Assembly: GCA_011605725.1 (NCBI GenBank)
Contig: JAAOZP010000012.1
Coordinates: 138,238 to 202,237 of the forward strand
Length of the DNA stretch: 64,000 bases
Direction of reading: 5' to 3'
Source of the DNA: Nitrososphaerota archaeon
GTDB lineage: Archaea; Thermoproteota; EX4484-205; JAAOZP01
Position numbers and translations under genes: made by a program. Of the stretch, positions 41,166-49,654 are shown in pieces. Each line of letters opens with the position of its first letter. Positions within the stretch are counted from its first letter, which is position 1. The notes beneath the pieces were generated by a model, which ran no database searches, was not told the origin of the DNA, and saw only the letters and a list, made by a program, of their open reading frames with translations.

Positions 41166-43547
41166 CTATTCCACCACCTCGATGACGCATGATTCACCTT
41201 TTAGAAGAATCTTTAAATCTATGGTTTTCAACTCACGGTTATACTCGCAGGAGGCAAGGTCGCCTCCTGTGCAGTTGACTCTCAGCGGCTTATTCTCATT
41301 GTAGAAAACTATCCTCCACGTTTTTCTCGAAGGACCCATTTTCAGCCTTAAAACATTGTTTTCTCTCGAAACCTCTATCGGAAAACTCTCGTCGAAAAAG
41401 TAGTTTAAGAACGCCTTGTCTTTCACAAATATTTCTAGAATCATTTCTTCAAACTTTTCACCAACATGCTGCACAAGAGTCACTCTAGGTATTACTGAGT
41501 TCTCTCTTACTAGCAACGGTATTACTTGTAACGGGACTCTCTCCTTAACCCAGCAGCCTCCTTTAATCGGCTTCCTACTCCACCAGTTTAACCATTCACC
41601 TTTTGGCAGGTAGTACTCCACATACCCCTCCTCGTTCAGAACCGGTACAACAAGCAGGGATGAGCCAAACAGATACTCCAAGTCAATCTTCCTCGTATTC
41701 GGATCATCCTGATACTCTAACACGAGTGGTCTGGCTACTGGAATACCTGTTTCACACGCTTCATACGCACATGAGTAAATGTAGGGTAATAGACTATACC
41801 TGAGACGGGTGAACTCTCTAAATATTCTCAGAGCCTCCTCCCCGTATTCCCATGGTTCTCGGGGCGTTGTCCCGTGACACCTGGAAAGCGGGCTTAAAAG
41901 ACCCCATTGGGCCCATCTGACGTAGAGCGTTGGACTCGGCTTAGGCCCTTGAAAACCACCGATGTCGTGACTCCAGAAAGGCACTCCAGACAACGAGTAG
42001 CTAAGCCCGCCGCGCAACACGCACGCCATGTCTTCGAAAGTAGCGTGGCTGTCACCACTCCATTGAACCGGGTATCTCTGTATTCCAGCGCATCCTGAAC
42101 GACCCCAGACAAGGCCGCTACCTCTCCCATAAACCTTTTCCACCGCTTCAAAAACAGTCCCTTGATAGTAGAGAGGGTAGAGATTATGCATCTCCACCCC
42201 GGTCTTACCGTTGTGGAAGACTGCTTTCTCAGGCACAGCCTCACCCATGTCGCATTTGAAGACTGAAACACCCTTTCCGAGTAGATCCGAATGCTTATTC
42301 TTATACCATTCCCTAGCCTCCGGGTTGGTGAAATCAACTATCGCGACCTCGCAGAGCTCAAAATCAGGAATATGGATTACTCCACCATCCCTATCTTTCA
42401 GGAAAAAGCCTTTTTCAACACCCTCCTTATACATGGCTGTACCCTTTGGGATATACGGTTGCTCCCATAAGCATATTTTGAAACCCATTTCCCTTAGTTT
42501 TTTAAACATATCGTCTGGATCTGGAAAAGCATCCTCATTCCATTCAAAGTCACAGTAATGCTTAGGCTTCATCCAAGACGGGTCTATATGTAGCACGTCG
42601 CAAGGTACCTGCTGGGCCCTTAATCTTTGAGCAACCTCCTCAAGTTCCCTCCTGTTTCGATACGTTGCCCGAGACATCCATAGTCCGAAAGACCATAAAG
42701 GCGGAAGGCTGGGGCGTCCCGTGAGCTCCGTATACATTTTCAAAACATGCTTCAAGTCAGGACCGTAGAAAACAATATACTCTAAACAGTCTTTCCAAGT
42801 CTCAAACGATATGGAATTGTAACAGTACTCAGAGCCGACTTCAAACACTGTTTTACACCCTGTCTTCAAAAGTAAACCATAGCCCTCGCTCGTAACGTAG
42901 AAAGGTATACTCTTATAGCTTCTATCGGAAGATGTTAAAGTGGTGTCTGAATTCCAGAGGAGGAGAGACTGGCCTCTTTTGTCTAGAGGCCCGAACCTTT
43001 CGCCGAAGCCGTAAACCGATTCATTCGGCCTCAGGCAGATACTTTCAAAGAAATGCGTCTCACCATCTACAATTTTATAGCCGAGAGGATAAACTGGAAA
43101 CCAGCTGCGTAGAACACCTGAAACATATTCTTCGAAAAACACCTTGCCTTTTTCATCCTTCAGCTTAAGGCACCATGGTTTCTTCCGTACCTGGCAAGAC
43201 ACCCTGCCTGATGAAAAATGTAGAGCCTCATCAGACTCGGTGATACTGGTTTCCACAGATTCTAAGAGCTTTTTCACCATAATGGGTTCAGGATCGAAAG
43301 CCGGAACCCCACCTATGCCTGCTCTTAACATCACAGCCTGTTCCCCAAGGAAGGAAACCTCCACGTGCAGAGGGATAGCCTTAGGCTCTGTTTCAACAAT
43401 TAGCTTAATCTTACCATCCTGAACAGCCCAGGAGTCTACGTGTGAAGCATAATGGTATTTCCAGCGGAGCCTGTCGAAAATAGGTTCTCTACCAGCCTTA
43501 TGAAGATACTCCAAGTAATATCTTTCGCTGAAATAGTTGTTCTCCAT
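41166..43547 (-). CDS. GH31 alpha-glycosidase, alpha-xylosidase-like
   Basis: 793-residue retaining alpha-glycosidase, cytoplasmic (no signal peptide). The N-terminal beta-sandwich includes YGFGERFGPLDKRGQSLLLWNSD. In the catalytic barrel the nucleophile is D433 in VSVFKCDMGEAVPE, and the acid/base is D499 in QRYPVQWSGDSHATFEDM. The KCDMGE form around the nucleophile is nearer to YicI alpha-xylosidases (KTDFGE) than to alpha-glucosidases (WxDMNE), so xyloside or isoprimeverose is a reasonable guess. SYSLSGVPFWSHDIGGF is intact. ATG 43547 has a TATA-like CTTTAATTTAAG within about 30 bases upstream and is divergent from the MDR dehydrogenase gene. It may release xylose from xyloglucan-type oligosaccharides. 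Confidence 0.88.
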   Translation of the reverse strand: MENNYFSERYYLEYLHKAGREPIFDRLRWKYHYASHVDSWAVQDGKIKLIVETEPKAIPLHVEVSFLGEQAVMLRAGIGGVPAFDPEPIMVKKLLESVETSITESDEALHFSSGRVSCQVRKKPWCLKLKDEKGKVFFEEYVSGVLRSWFPVYPLGYKIVDGETHFFESICLRPNESVYGFGERFGPLDKRGQSLLLWNSDTTLTSSDRSYKSIPFYVTSEGYGLLLKTGCKTVFEVGSEYCYNSISFETWKDCLEYIVFYGPDLKHVLKMYTELTGRPSLPPLWSFGLWMSRATYRNRRELEEVAQRLRAQQVPCDVLHIDPSWMKPKHYCDFEWNEDAFPDPDDMFKKLREMGFKICLWEQPYIPKGTAMYKEGVEKGFFLKDRDGGVIHIPDFELCEVAIVDFTNPEAREWYKNKHSDLLGKGVSVFKCDMGEAVPEKAVFHNGKTGVEMHNLYPLYYQGTVFEAVEKVYGRGSGLVWGRSGCAGIQRYPVQWSGDSHATFEDMACVLRGGLSYSLSGVPFWSHDIGGFQGPKPSPTLYVRWAQWGLLSPLSRCHGTTPREPWEYGEEALRIFREFTRLRYSLLPYIYSCAYEACETGIPVARPLVLEYQDDPNTRKIDLEYLFGSSLLVVPVLNEEGYVEYYLPKGEWLNWWSRKPIKGGCWVKERVPLQVIPLLVRENSVIPRVTLVQHVGEKFEEMILEIFVKDKAFLNYFFDESFPIEVSRENNVLRLKMGPSRKTWRIVFYNENKPLRVNCTGGDLASCEYNRELKTIDLKILLKGESCVIEVVE

Positions 43548-43621
43548 ACCGAAGTATTCAAAAGACTTAAATTAAAGTTTTACCAGTTTTTTCGATCCTC
43601 TGAAACAGCTTTCTGGAAAGG

Positions 43622-43629
43622 CTTAAAAT
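43622..43629 (+). promoter_or_regulatory. TATA box of the MDR dehydrogenase gene
   Basis: CTTAAAAT lies 21-28 bases before ATG 43650 and shows that the protein does not start at the in-frame codon at 43452, which would add 66 unrelated residues. Confidence 0.5.
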
Positions 43630-43649
43630 CCAGGTGCAGTTTTAAAACT

Positions 43650-44687
43650 ATGCCTAAAGAGTTACTTGCCGTAGGTCCTAGAGAACCTGCACTCCTGGAG
43701 TATGAGGAAAGGCCGCTCAAAAAAGGCGAGATCCGTATAAGGAGCATCTTCTCAGCTGAGAAGCACGGTACGACTCTGCTTCTTTACAGAGGGGAAGCAC
43801 CCTTCCTGAACAAGTATTATGATCAGGAACGCATGCTTTTCCTTAATAGGGCGGATGAAAAATCCTATTTCCCTTTCCCTCTTGGAAACATGACTGTCGG
43901 AATTGTTGAGGAGGTTTCTCCAGAGGCTAGAAGGTTTAAAGTTGGCGACAGGGTTTACGGCTATCTCCCAATAAGAGAAACACATACTGTCTACGAGCAA
44001 AACGTCATGCCTGCTCCAGAAGGCGTTAGTGATGAAGAGCTTGTATGCGTCGACCCCGCAGTGGTCGCGCTCATGGCGGTTAGGGAGGGACATGTAAGAC
44101 TTGGAGATAAAGTTGCAATCTTCGGGATGGGAGCAATAGGGCTTTTAACGCTGCAGATGTGTAAAATATCCGGTAGCCTATGCGTCATCGCTGTGGAACC
44201 CGTTGAAAAGAAGCGGAGCCTTGCCGAGAAGTTTGGAGCAGACTACGTGATTGACCCTACTTCTGAAGACGCAGGGACGAGGATTAGGGAGTTAACAAAT
44301 TGGAAAGGAGTAGATGTTTCGCTTGAGATCAGTGGAAGTTGTCAAGCGTTACACCAAGCTATTAGGGCAACAAGATACGGTGGGAAAGTGATTCCTGTTT
44401 CATGGTACCACGGTGAGGCTAAAAGCCTTTATCTTGGCGAAGAATTCCACTTTAACCGGATAACGCTGTTATCTGGAGCTCGTGTCGAAAGCGAGCCTTA
44501 CAGAGAGCATCCCCTTTGGAACAGGGAGAGGGTTTACGCGACTGTGACAGAGCTTTTCATAAGAAAGAAGATTAGTGTTGAAGGAATAATTGACCCGGTT
44601 GTGAAGTTTAGCCAAGTGGTTGAAGCTTACAGGAAGATGGATGAGCAGCCGTGGGAATGCGTGAAGCTAGGAGTAACTTATTCTTAG
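43650..44687 (+). CDS. MDR (zinc-type) alcohol/sugar dehydrogenase family protein
   Basis: 345-residue NAD(P)-dependent oxidoreductase of the medium-chain family. GroES-like N-terminus (RIRSIFSAEKHGTTLLLYRGE, then VGIVEEVSPEARRFKVGDRVYGYLP) and Rossmann fold with VAIFGMGAIGLLTLQMCK and EPVEKKRSLAEKFGADYVID. Where classical enzymes have a catalytic-zinc Cys, this one has AEKHGT, as in zinc-poor MDR branches, and the four-Cys structural zinc loop is missing; zinc catalysis is therefore doubtful. The alternative longer N-terminus reads across the promoter and is rejected. The gene sits between GH31 and fucose isomerase-like genes, so it may oxidise or reduce a released sugar or sugar alcohol. 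Substrate unknown. Confidence 0.8.
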   Translation: MPKELLAVGPREPALLEYEERPLKKGEIRIRSIFSAEKHGTTLLLYRGEAPFLNKYYDQERMLFLNRADEKSYFPFPLGNMTVGIVEEVSPEARRFKVGDRVYGYLPIRETHTVYEQNVMPAPEGVSDEELVCVDPAVVALMAVREGHVRLGDKVAIFGMGAIGLLTLQMCKISGSLCVIAVEPVEKKRSLAEKFGADYVIDPTSEDAGTRIRELTNWKGVDVSLEISGSCQALHQAIRATRYGGKVIPVSWYHGEAKSLYLGEEFHFNRITLLSGARVESEPYREHPLWNRERVYATVTELFIRKKISVEGIIDPVVKFSQVVEAYRKMDEQPWECVKLGVTYS

Positions 44688-44865
44688 AGTCGATTCGACA
44701 AGCGGCTCCAGCTTCGCAAGATGGTTGAGTAAGTGCAATATCTTCTTTCTTAAATCCGTTGAAAAGCCTTTAACCCTTTTCTCAATCCGTCAGGGACGTG
44801 CTCTAGGCGGCATACCACCGCTAAAGATTTATCTCAGGATTTTGCAGAGTAAATATTGAAGAAAA

Positions 44866-46275
44866 ATGATTAGGGAAACCGGTAAAGTTAAGCTGGGGTT
44901 TGTTCCCCTCCACAGGGAACCTTTCGACGAGGAATGGGCTAAGAAGCTACGGAGCAGAACGATAAGTATGCTCTCCAGTCTAGACGAGATAGCACTAGTA
45001 TACCCAGATGAAAAACTCACTAAAAACGGGCTGGTTAGGAACGATGAGGATGCTTCAAAAACCATAGGGCTTTTTAAAGACCAGAGAATACAAGGGTTAA
45101 TACTTGGCACGATGACTTTTGGAGACGAGGTCGCAGGCTCCTCAATAGCGCAAGCTCTACGCGTCCCCACTTTGGTTTTCGGAACAAAGGAGCCTCCGAT
45201 ATCGAGCGAAGGCTTTAGAAGCTCCGATTCGTTCTGCGGAACCCTTTCCCTAACCTCAGGGCTCTACAGGAGAAAAATACCCTTCGAATTCGCCGGAATA
45301 GTCCTGCCAGAGGAGAATCATTTCCTCGAGAAAGTCAGGGTCTTTGCAAGAGCATGCTCCCTCGTTAGAGCTTTCCTAGGAGCAAGGGTTGGCGTGTTTG
45401 GACCGAGACCAGAACGCTTCGAAACCTGCACTTACAACGAGGTGGCGATGATAAACAAGTTTGGACAGAGAGCCATACCCTACGATCTTACGGAAGTCAT
45501 GCTCGGCTTGAACAAGATTCCTGAGGACAATCCGGATGTGACGAGGATCGTTGAACAGATAAAATCATATGCCGAGGTTACAGGAATACCTGTTGAAAAC
45601 CTTCTGAAAATGGCGAAGCTTGAAGTTCTGCTTAAAAACATGGCGGAGAAAGACGGTTTGTCGGCACTCGGCTTCAGATGCTGGACTGAGATACAGGACC
45701 TTTACGGAATATCGGTTTGCCACGTGCTAGGCAGGTTGACGCAGCAGGGTCTGGTGTCCGCATGCGAATCCGATGTTTACGGAGCGCTAACCATGCTTAT
45801 GCAGTACTGGGCGACACTAGGAAAATCAGCACCCCATTTCGTAGACTGGACCATCAAGCATCCGGAGAAAGAAGACCTCGTTCTAATGTGGCACTGTGGG
45901 AACGCACCGCCCTCCCTAGCATGCGCCGGCTGCAAAATAGCTGTAAGGTATCACAGCATACTTTACAGGGCAGTTGGCGAAGACAGGTCTCAGGGGACTG
46001 GCGAGTTCAAGCTTAAACCGGGCCCAGTTACGATCAACAGGCTTGTGGAGTATGATGGAGAATTCAAAATGCTGAATGTTAGTGGAGAAATTGTTGAGGA
46101 AGGGCCGTACACGAGGGGCTCGTACAGCTGGGTTAGGATTAAAAACCTTGACGAAGTATATAGGACGCTTGTAAACGAGGGTTTCATACATCATGCAAGC
46201 ATGATTCACGGAGATATTTCTCGAGAGATGGAGAGTGCATGTAGATTCCTAGGGATAAAAGTAATTAGAGCATGA
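44866..46275 (+). CDS. L-fucose isomerase-like sugar isomerase
   Basis: 469-residue enzyme with the fucose/arabinose isomerase fold: an N-terminal alpha/beta region (KVKLGFVPLHREPFD..., IQGLILGTMTFGDEVA), a central part (GARVGVFGPRPERFETC) and the C-terminal active site. The probable metal ligands are E in SACESDVYGALTMLMQYWATLG, D in PHFVDWTIKHPEKEDL and H in LMWHCGNAPPSLA, the E/D/H pattern of FucI. It is shorter than FucI (about 590) and resembles the broad fucose isomerase-like proteins found in bacteria and archaea, some acting on other aldoses or sulfo-sugars. It is likely metal (Mn) dependent and cytoplasmic. Upstream (44688-44865) I see no strong TATA. It heads a plus-strand run of sugar genes. 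Confidence 0.78.
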   Translation: MIRETGKVKLGFVPLHREPFDEEWAKKLRSRTISMLSSLDEIALVYPDEKLTKNGLVRNDEDASKTIGLFKDQRIQGLILGTMTFGDEVAGSSIAQALRVPTLVFGTKEPPISSEGFRSSDSFCGTLSLTSGLYRRKIPFEFAGIVLPEENHFLEKVRVFARACSLVRAFLGARVGVFGPRPERFETCTYNEVAMINKFGQRAIPYDLTEVMLGLNKIPEDNPDVTRIVEQIKSYAEVTGIPVENLLKMAKLEVLLKNMAEKDGLSALGFRCWTEIQDLYGISVCHVLGRLTQQGLVSACESDVYGALTMLMQYWATLGKSAPHFVDWTIKHPEKEDLVLMWHCGNAPPSLACAGCKIAVRYHSILYRAVGEDRSQGTGEFKLKPGPVTINRLVEYDGEFKMLNVSGEIVEEGPYTRGSYSWVRIKNLDEVYRTLVNEGFIHHASMIHGDISREMESACRFLGIKVIRA

Positions 46276-46420
46276 GCGTAGCGCACACTCAAAAATTGAT
46301 TCTTTCTGCTTAAAACCCTAACATGGCTAGTTAAACACTTGAAAGTAGCATGTTATTGCAACCCTTAAGCCCATATGGAAAAGCATAAAAACCATATCAA
46401 TAACCACACATATTGTCCGC

Positions 46421-47155
46421 ATGGCTTATCAGGATAAGAAGAGCTTCGCGCTATACCAAGTATACGGGCAAATAATGATATTGGTACTCGCAGCTTTAAA
46501 CACCTACTATCCTCAATACCTAACTTATACTTTCATAGCGTTTCTAGTAGTCTCAATGATCTTCACGTTTTCTAGAATGAGGTCTCAGCTGAAAGGCTCG
46601 TCACCCGAACAGCTTAAGGAGATAAGGGAAAGCAAAAAAATCTATGAGGAGGAAAGCAGCGAAGTTTCGAGACTTATAGCCTTAGATGCGCAACTTACTC
46701 AAGAAATGAAGCCCCTAGCAGTCTCCTCCCTACTATCTATTTTCGCAATAGCAGCTATACTGATCTGGTATCAAGTGTATTTCAGTTTCGCAAGCAGCCT
46801 GACAGGCGACTCATCCTTAAACACTTTTAAATTCCCGATCTTTCTGGCCGGCTACGAGGTGCCCTACGCGTTAATGGCAGTAATAAGCTTCAGACAGAAC
46901 AGGGCGTTGAAAAAGTTCGCCCAGATCCCTCGAAGCTATGCTCTTTTCGAACGAGGGCTGGTTGCTCAAGGAATAGTCATAAAGACCCCTATGGATAACT
47001 ATGAGGTCAAGCTTGACTCGAAGAGGAAATTCGTAGAACTAGTCAGTAAAGACGAGAAGAAGCCGCAACGGGTTAGGCTTTATAGTTCACAGCCAGGCGA
47101 GCTTTTCAGGCTGATTAACACGCATTGTTTTTCCACATTGAAAAACACGGAGTAA
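46421..47155 (+). CDS. Membrane protein with four predicted helices (DUF2208-like)
   Basis: 244 residues. Two N-terminal helices (IMILVLAALNTYYPQYLTYTF, FIAFLVVSMIFTFS), a charged linker (SPEQLKEIRESKKIYEEESSEVSRL), two further helices (PLAVSSLLSIFAIAAILIWYQVYF, FPIFLAGYEVPYALMAVISF) and a basic C-terminal half of about 75 residues that is soluble (ERGLVAQGIVIKTPMDNYEVKLDSKRKFVELVS). The layout resembles the archaeal DUF2208 family, but I cannot confirm it. The gene starts at ATG 46421 with TATA-like ACCATATCAATAA in front. Function unknown; it may be unrelated to its sugar neighbours. Confidence 0.6.
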   Translation: MAYQDKKSFALYQVYGQIMILVLAALNTYYPQYLTYTFIAFLVVSMIFTFSRMRSQLKGSSPEQLKEIRESKKIYEEESSEVSRLIALDAQLTQEMKPLAVSSLLSIFAIAAILIWYQVYFSFASSLTGDSSLNTFKFPIFLAGYEVPYALMAVISFRQNRALKKFAQIPRSYALFERGLVAQGIVIKTPMDNYEVKLDSKRKFVELVSKDEKKPQRVRLYSSQPGELFRLINTHCFSTLKNTE

Positions 47156-47265
47156 AAACGTTAAACAGAACTGTGCATTCAGAAGTACTCAGGCTTTCCT
47201 CGAGCGTTCCATGAAAAACACGGTTTTGAAAACTTTTTAACAGGGTAACTACTATCAGAGCGTAA

Positions 47266-48390
47266 ATGGAAGAAACAAGCGCACGTGAAAGATTTAAAGA
47301 AACATTTACCTTCGGCAAGCCTGACAGAGTCTTTTTCATGCCGCACTGGTTTTGGAGCTCCACCATAAAACGCTGGCATTCAGAAGGTTTGCCGCAGGAC
47401 GTGTATGTCGACGAGTTCTTCGGATTCGACCGTTACGAGCTTGTTCCCGTGAATCTTGGCTTCATACCGCCATTTGAATACGAAGTTTATTACGAGAATG
47501 AGGAATACAAGGTTTACAGGAGGCAGGACGGATGTAAGGTAAAAGAGTTTAAAAGATACGCGGAGGCAAGCATGCCCCATTGGCTTGAATATCCGATTAA
47601 AACCAGGATCGACTGGGAAAGGGAAGTTATGCCGAGGCTCAACTCTAAGTCTCCAGCAAGATACCCATTATGGTGGGACGATTACGTGCGATGGGTTAAA
47701 GAGAGAGATTACCCACTTGGAATCTCCGCGGGAAGCTACTATGGATGGATAAGGAACTGGATGGGGGTTGAAAGGCTCTCCAGGCTTATATACGAGGACC
47801 CGGAGTTTATCAAGGAGATTGCAGATTACATAGCTGGTTTCGTGATAGAAACAATTAGAAGAGCTGTTGAAGAAATAGAACTGGATTTCGCGATAATTTG
47901 GGAAGACATGGCTATGAAAACCGGTCCTCTCGTTTCTCCTAGGAAGTTTAAAGAACTCATGGTTCCTGCTTGCAAAAAAGTCTGTGACTATCTGCATTCA
48001 AACGGTGTTCAAATAATACTGCTTGACTCAGACGGGTTCATAGACCAGCTTATACCCATCTGGCTTGACGCGGGAGTAACTGGCGTCTACCCGCTGGAGG
48101 TTGCCGCAGGAGAAAACGTGGTCGCACTTAGGAAAAAGTATGGGAAAAAGCTTGCCATGTTTGGAGGAGTTGATAAGAGAGTCTTGGCCAGAGGCTGCGA
48201 CGAGATAGAGAGACACCTATTCCAAGAAGTGAAACTACCATGGATGTTGACACAGGGAGGATACACGCCGATGATAGATCATTCTGTACCACCGGACGTG
48301 AGCCTAAGAAACTTCATGCATTACTGGAGCATTGTGAAGAATGTCGCAGAAGATCCTTTTAGATACTTGGATAAGTGTGAGGAGGCTTAG
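47266..48390 (+). CDS. URO-D superfamily protein, HxC motif replaced by DSD (first of tandem pair)
   Basis: 374 residues. The family opening SARERFKETFTFGKPDRVFFMPHWFW is present, with the SEGLPQDVYVDEFFGFDRYELVPVNLG segment of the non-HemE subgroup. FAIIWEDMAMKTGPLVSPRKFKELMVPACKKV aligns with the substrate-site segment of other members. The metal motif position reads ILLDSDGFIDQL: the usual H-x-C-G is D-S-D-G. The late segment is GGYTPMIDHSVPPDVSLRNF, with no Cys. A zinc methyltransferase mechanism is unlikely as it stands; an Asp-rich site could bind another metal or sugar. TATA-like ACTTTTTAAC (47230-47240) is upstream. The second paralogue begins five bases after its stop, with its Shine-Dalgarno overlapping the end of this gene. 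Confidence 0.8.
   Translation: MEETSARERFKETFTFGKPDRVFFMPHWFWSSTIKRWHSEGLPQDVYVDEFFGFDRYELVPVNLGFIPPFEYEVYYENEEYKVYRRQDGCKVKEFKRYAEASMPHWLEYPIKTRIDWEREVMPRLNSKSPARYPLWWDDYVRWVKERDYPLGISAGSYYGWIRNWMGVERLSRLIYEDPEFIKEIADYIAGFVIETIRRAVEEIELDFAIIWEDMAMKTGPLVSPRKFKELMVPACKKVCDYLHSNGVQIILLDSDGFIDQLIPIWLDAGVTGVYPLEVAAGENVVALRKKYGKKLAMFGGVDKRVLARGCDEIERHLFQEVKLPWMLTQGGYTPMIDHSVPPDVSLRNFMHYWSIVKNVAEDPFRYLDKCEEA
48379..48385 (+). promoter_or_regulatory. Shine-Dalgarno of the second URO-D gene
   Basis: GAGGAGG inside the last codons of the preceding gene, nine bases before ATG 48395. It fixes the start at 48395, not at the codon at 48341, which would overlap the upstream gene by 50 bases. Confidence 0.6.
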
Positions 48391-48394
48391 AAGC

Positions 48395-49456
48395 ATGAAT
48401 GCCAGGGAAAAATTTGTTCAAGCGTTAAGGTTCAAAGAAACATCTGAAATACCTTTTCCATGCATGTTCTACAAGTTCCACCCTGAAACTTTGAAAAGAT
48501 GGCAGAGGGAAGGATTGTCTAAAGACGTGCATCTGATTGAGCATCTCGACCTAGAGAGATGCGAGCTTATTCCGGTAGACATGGGGCCATTACCGAATTA
48601 CGAGGCTGTCGGTCTTGAACAGATAGAGGAGTGGAGGCTAGGAGTAGACAGATCATTATCAGCCTCCTTAACAATCGAGGCGAAAAGAGTTGAAGAAGAG
48701 TTTCCCATAAGAAACCCGAGGGATTATGAGAGTTTTAAAAGAATCCTGAATCCAAACTCCCCTGCTAGGTATCCGAGGTTTTGGGATGATTATGTACGTA
48801 GGGTTAAAGAAAGGGATTATCCGCTGGGTGTTTGCTTGGGAAGCCCGCTCAGTTGGCTGGTCGAATGGATAGGTTTGAAGGGTATTGCCTCCAGTTTAAA
48901 AACAGACCCATCCTGGATCATAAGCATCATAGACTACTTGACAAACTTCATCATATCTACAGTCAAAAGGGCGGTGCACGACTTATCACTCGATTTCGCA
49001 ATCTTCATCGAGCCTAGGATGTACAGGCTCACGTGTATAGCAGATATCGATTTCATTATTGATATTTGTGAAAAAGCATATGGCCCTATCGTGAGCTGGA
49101 TCAAGAATACAGATATCGACCTTGTAGGAATCGATTCGCAAGGACATGTGCATGAATTAACTGATGCTTGGACCAAGATCGGTATCAACTTCATGTCGAT
49201 CGAAAGCAGCGGTGGAGGAGACCTTGAATGGATCAGGAAAACCCTGAACAACAGGGTTGCCGTCATAGGGAACATCGACCGCAGAGTGCTGGCGTGGAGC
49301 AAGAGAGATATAATGGATGAGGTCCTTAGGAAAGCATCGTTCTTCAAACAAGGCGGTTACATCCCTGCTCCAGATGGGATTATACTGCCGGATGTACCTT
49401 GGGAGAACTTTACATACTTCATCAAAATCCTTAAACAAACGAGTATTATCGCGTAA
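48395..49456 (+). CDS. URO-D superfamily protein, HxC motif replaced by DSQ (second of tandem pair)
   Basis: 353-residue paralogue of the preceding gene product; they share NSPARYP-x-FWDDYVR-VKERDYPLG and similar ends. NAREKFVQALRFKETSEIPFP opens the protein. The metal motif position reads VGIDSQGHVHEL in place of H-x-C-G, and the C-terminal segment reads GGYIPAPDGIILPDVPWENF. It has drifted further than its neighbour: the acidic site FAIFIEPRMYRL lacks the MKTG-type match. Translation is probably coupled through the Shine-Dalgarno at 48379-48385. The two may form a hetero-oligomer with one altered subunit. It follows a fucose isomerase-like gene and precedes the GH38 mannosidase gene, so a sugar-related substrate is plausible. 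Function unknown. Confidence 0.78.
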   Translation: MNAREKFVQALRFKETSEIPFPCMFYKFHPETLKRWQREGLSKDVHLIEHLDLERCELIPVDMGPLPNYEAVGLEQIEEWRLGVDRSLSASLTIEAKRVEEEFPIRNPRDYESFKRILNPNSPARYPRFWDDYVRRVKERDYPLGVCLGSPLSWLVEWIGLKGIASSLKTDPSWIISIIDYLTNFIISTVKRAVHDLSLDFAIFIEPRMYRLTCIADIDFIIDICEKAYGPIVSWIKNTDIDLVGIDSQGHVHELTDAWTKIGINFMSIESSGGGDLEWIRKTLNNRVAVIGNIDRRVLAWSKRDIMDEVLRKASFFKQGGYIPAPDGIILPDVPWENFTYFIKILKQTSIIA

Positions 49457-49654
49457 AACCATTCGCCAGCGCTTCAAGAATCAGCAATCACGTAAAAACT
49501 AATCAGCGTTCTCTTTAGGGATTTAATCGCGAATAATTCTGGAAATCTAAAAACGACTTTCCATCGATTCGTTTACAGGAGAAATACCCTTTGCATCTTG
49601 TTTGACCCAACGATTCTTTAAATCCTAAAACTTTTTCTACCGACCAGTAGGGGA

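Noticed and set aside
43452..43649. 66-residue N-terminal extension of the MDR dehydrogenase
   Set aside because: It reads through the promoter and across the start of the divergent GH31 gene; TATA 43622-43629 points to ATG 43650.
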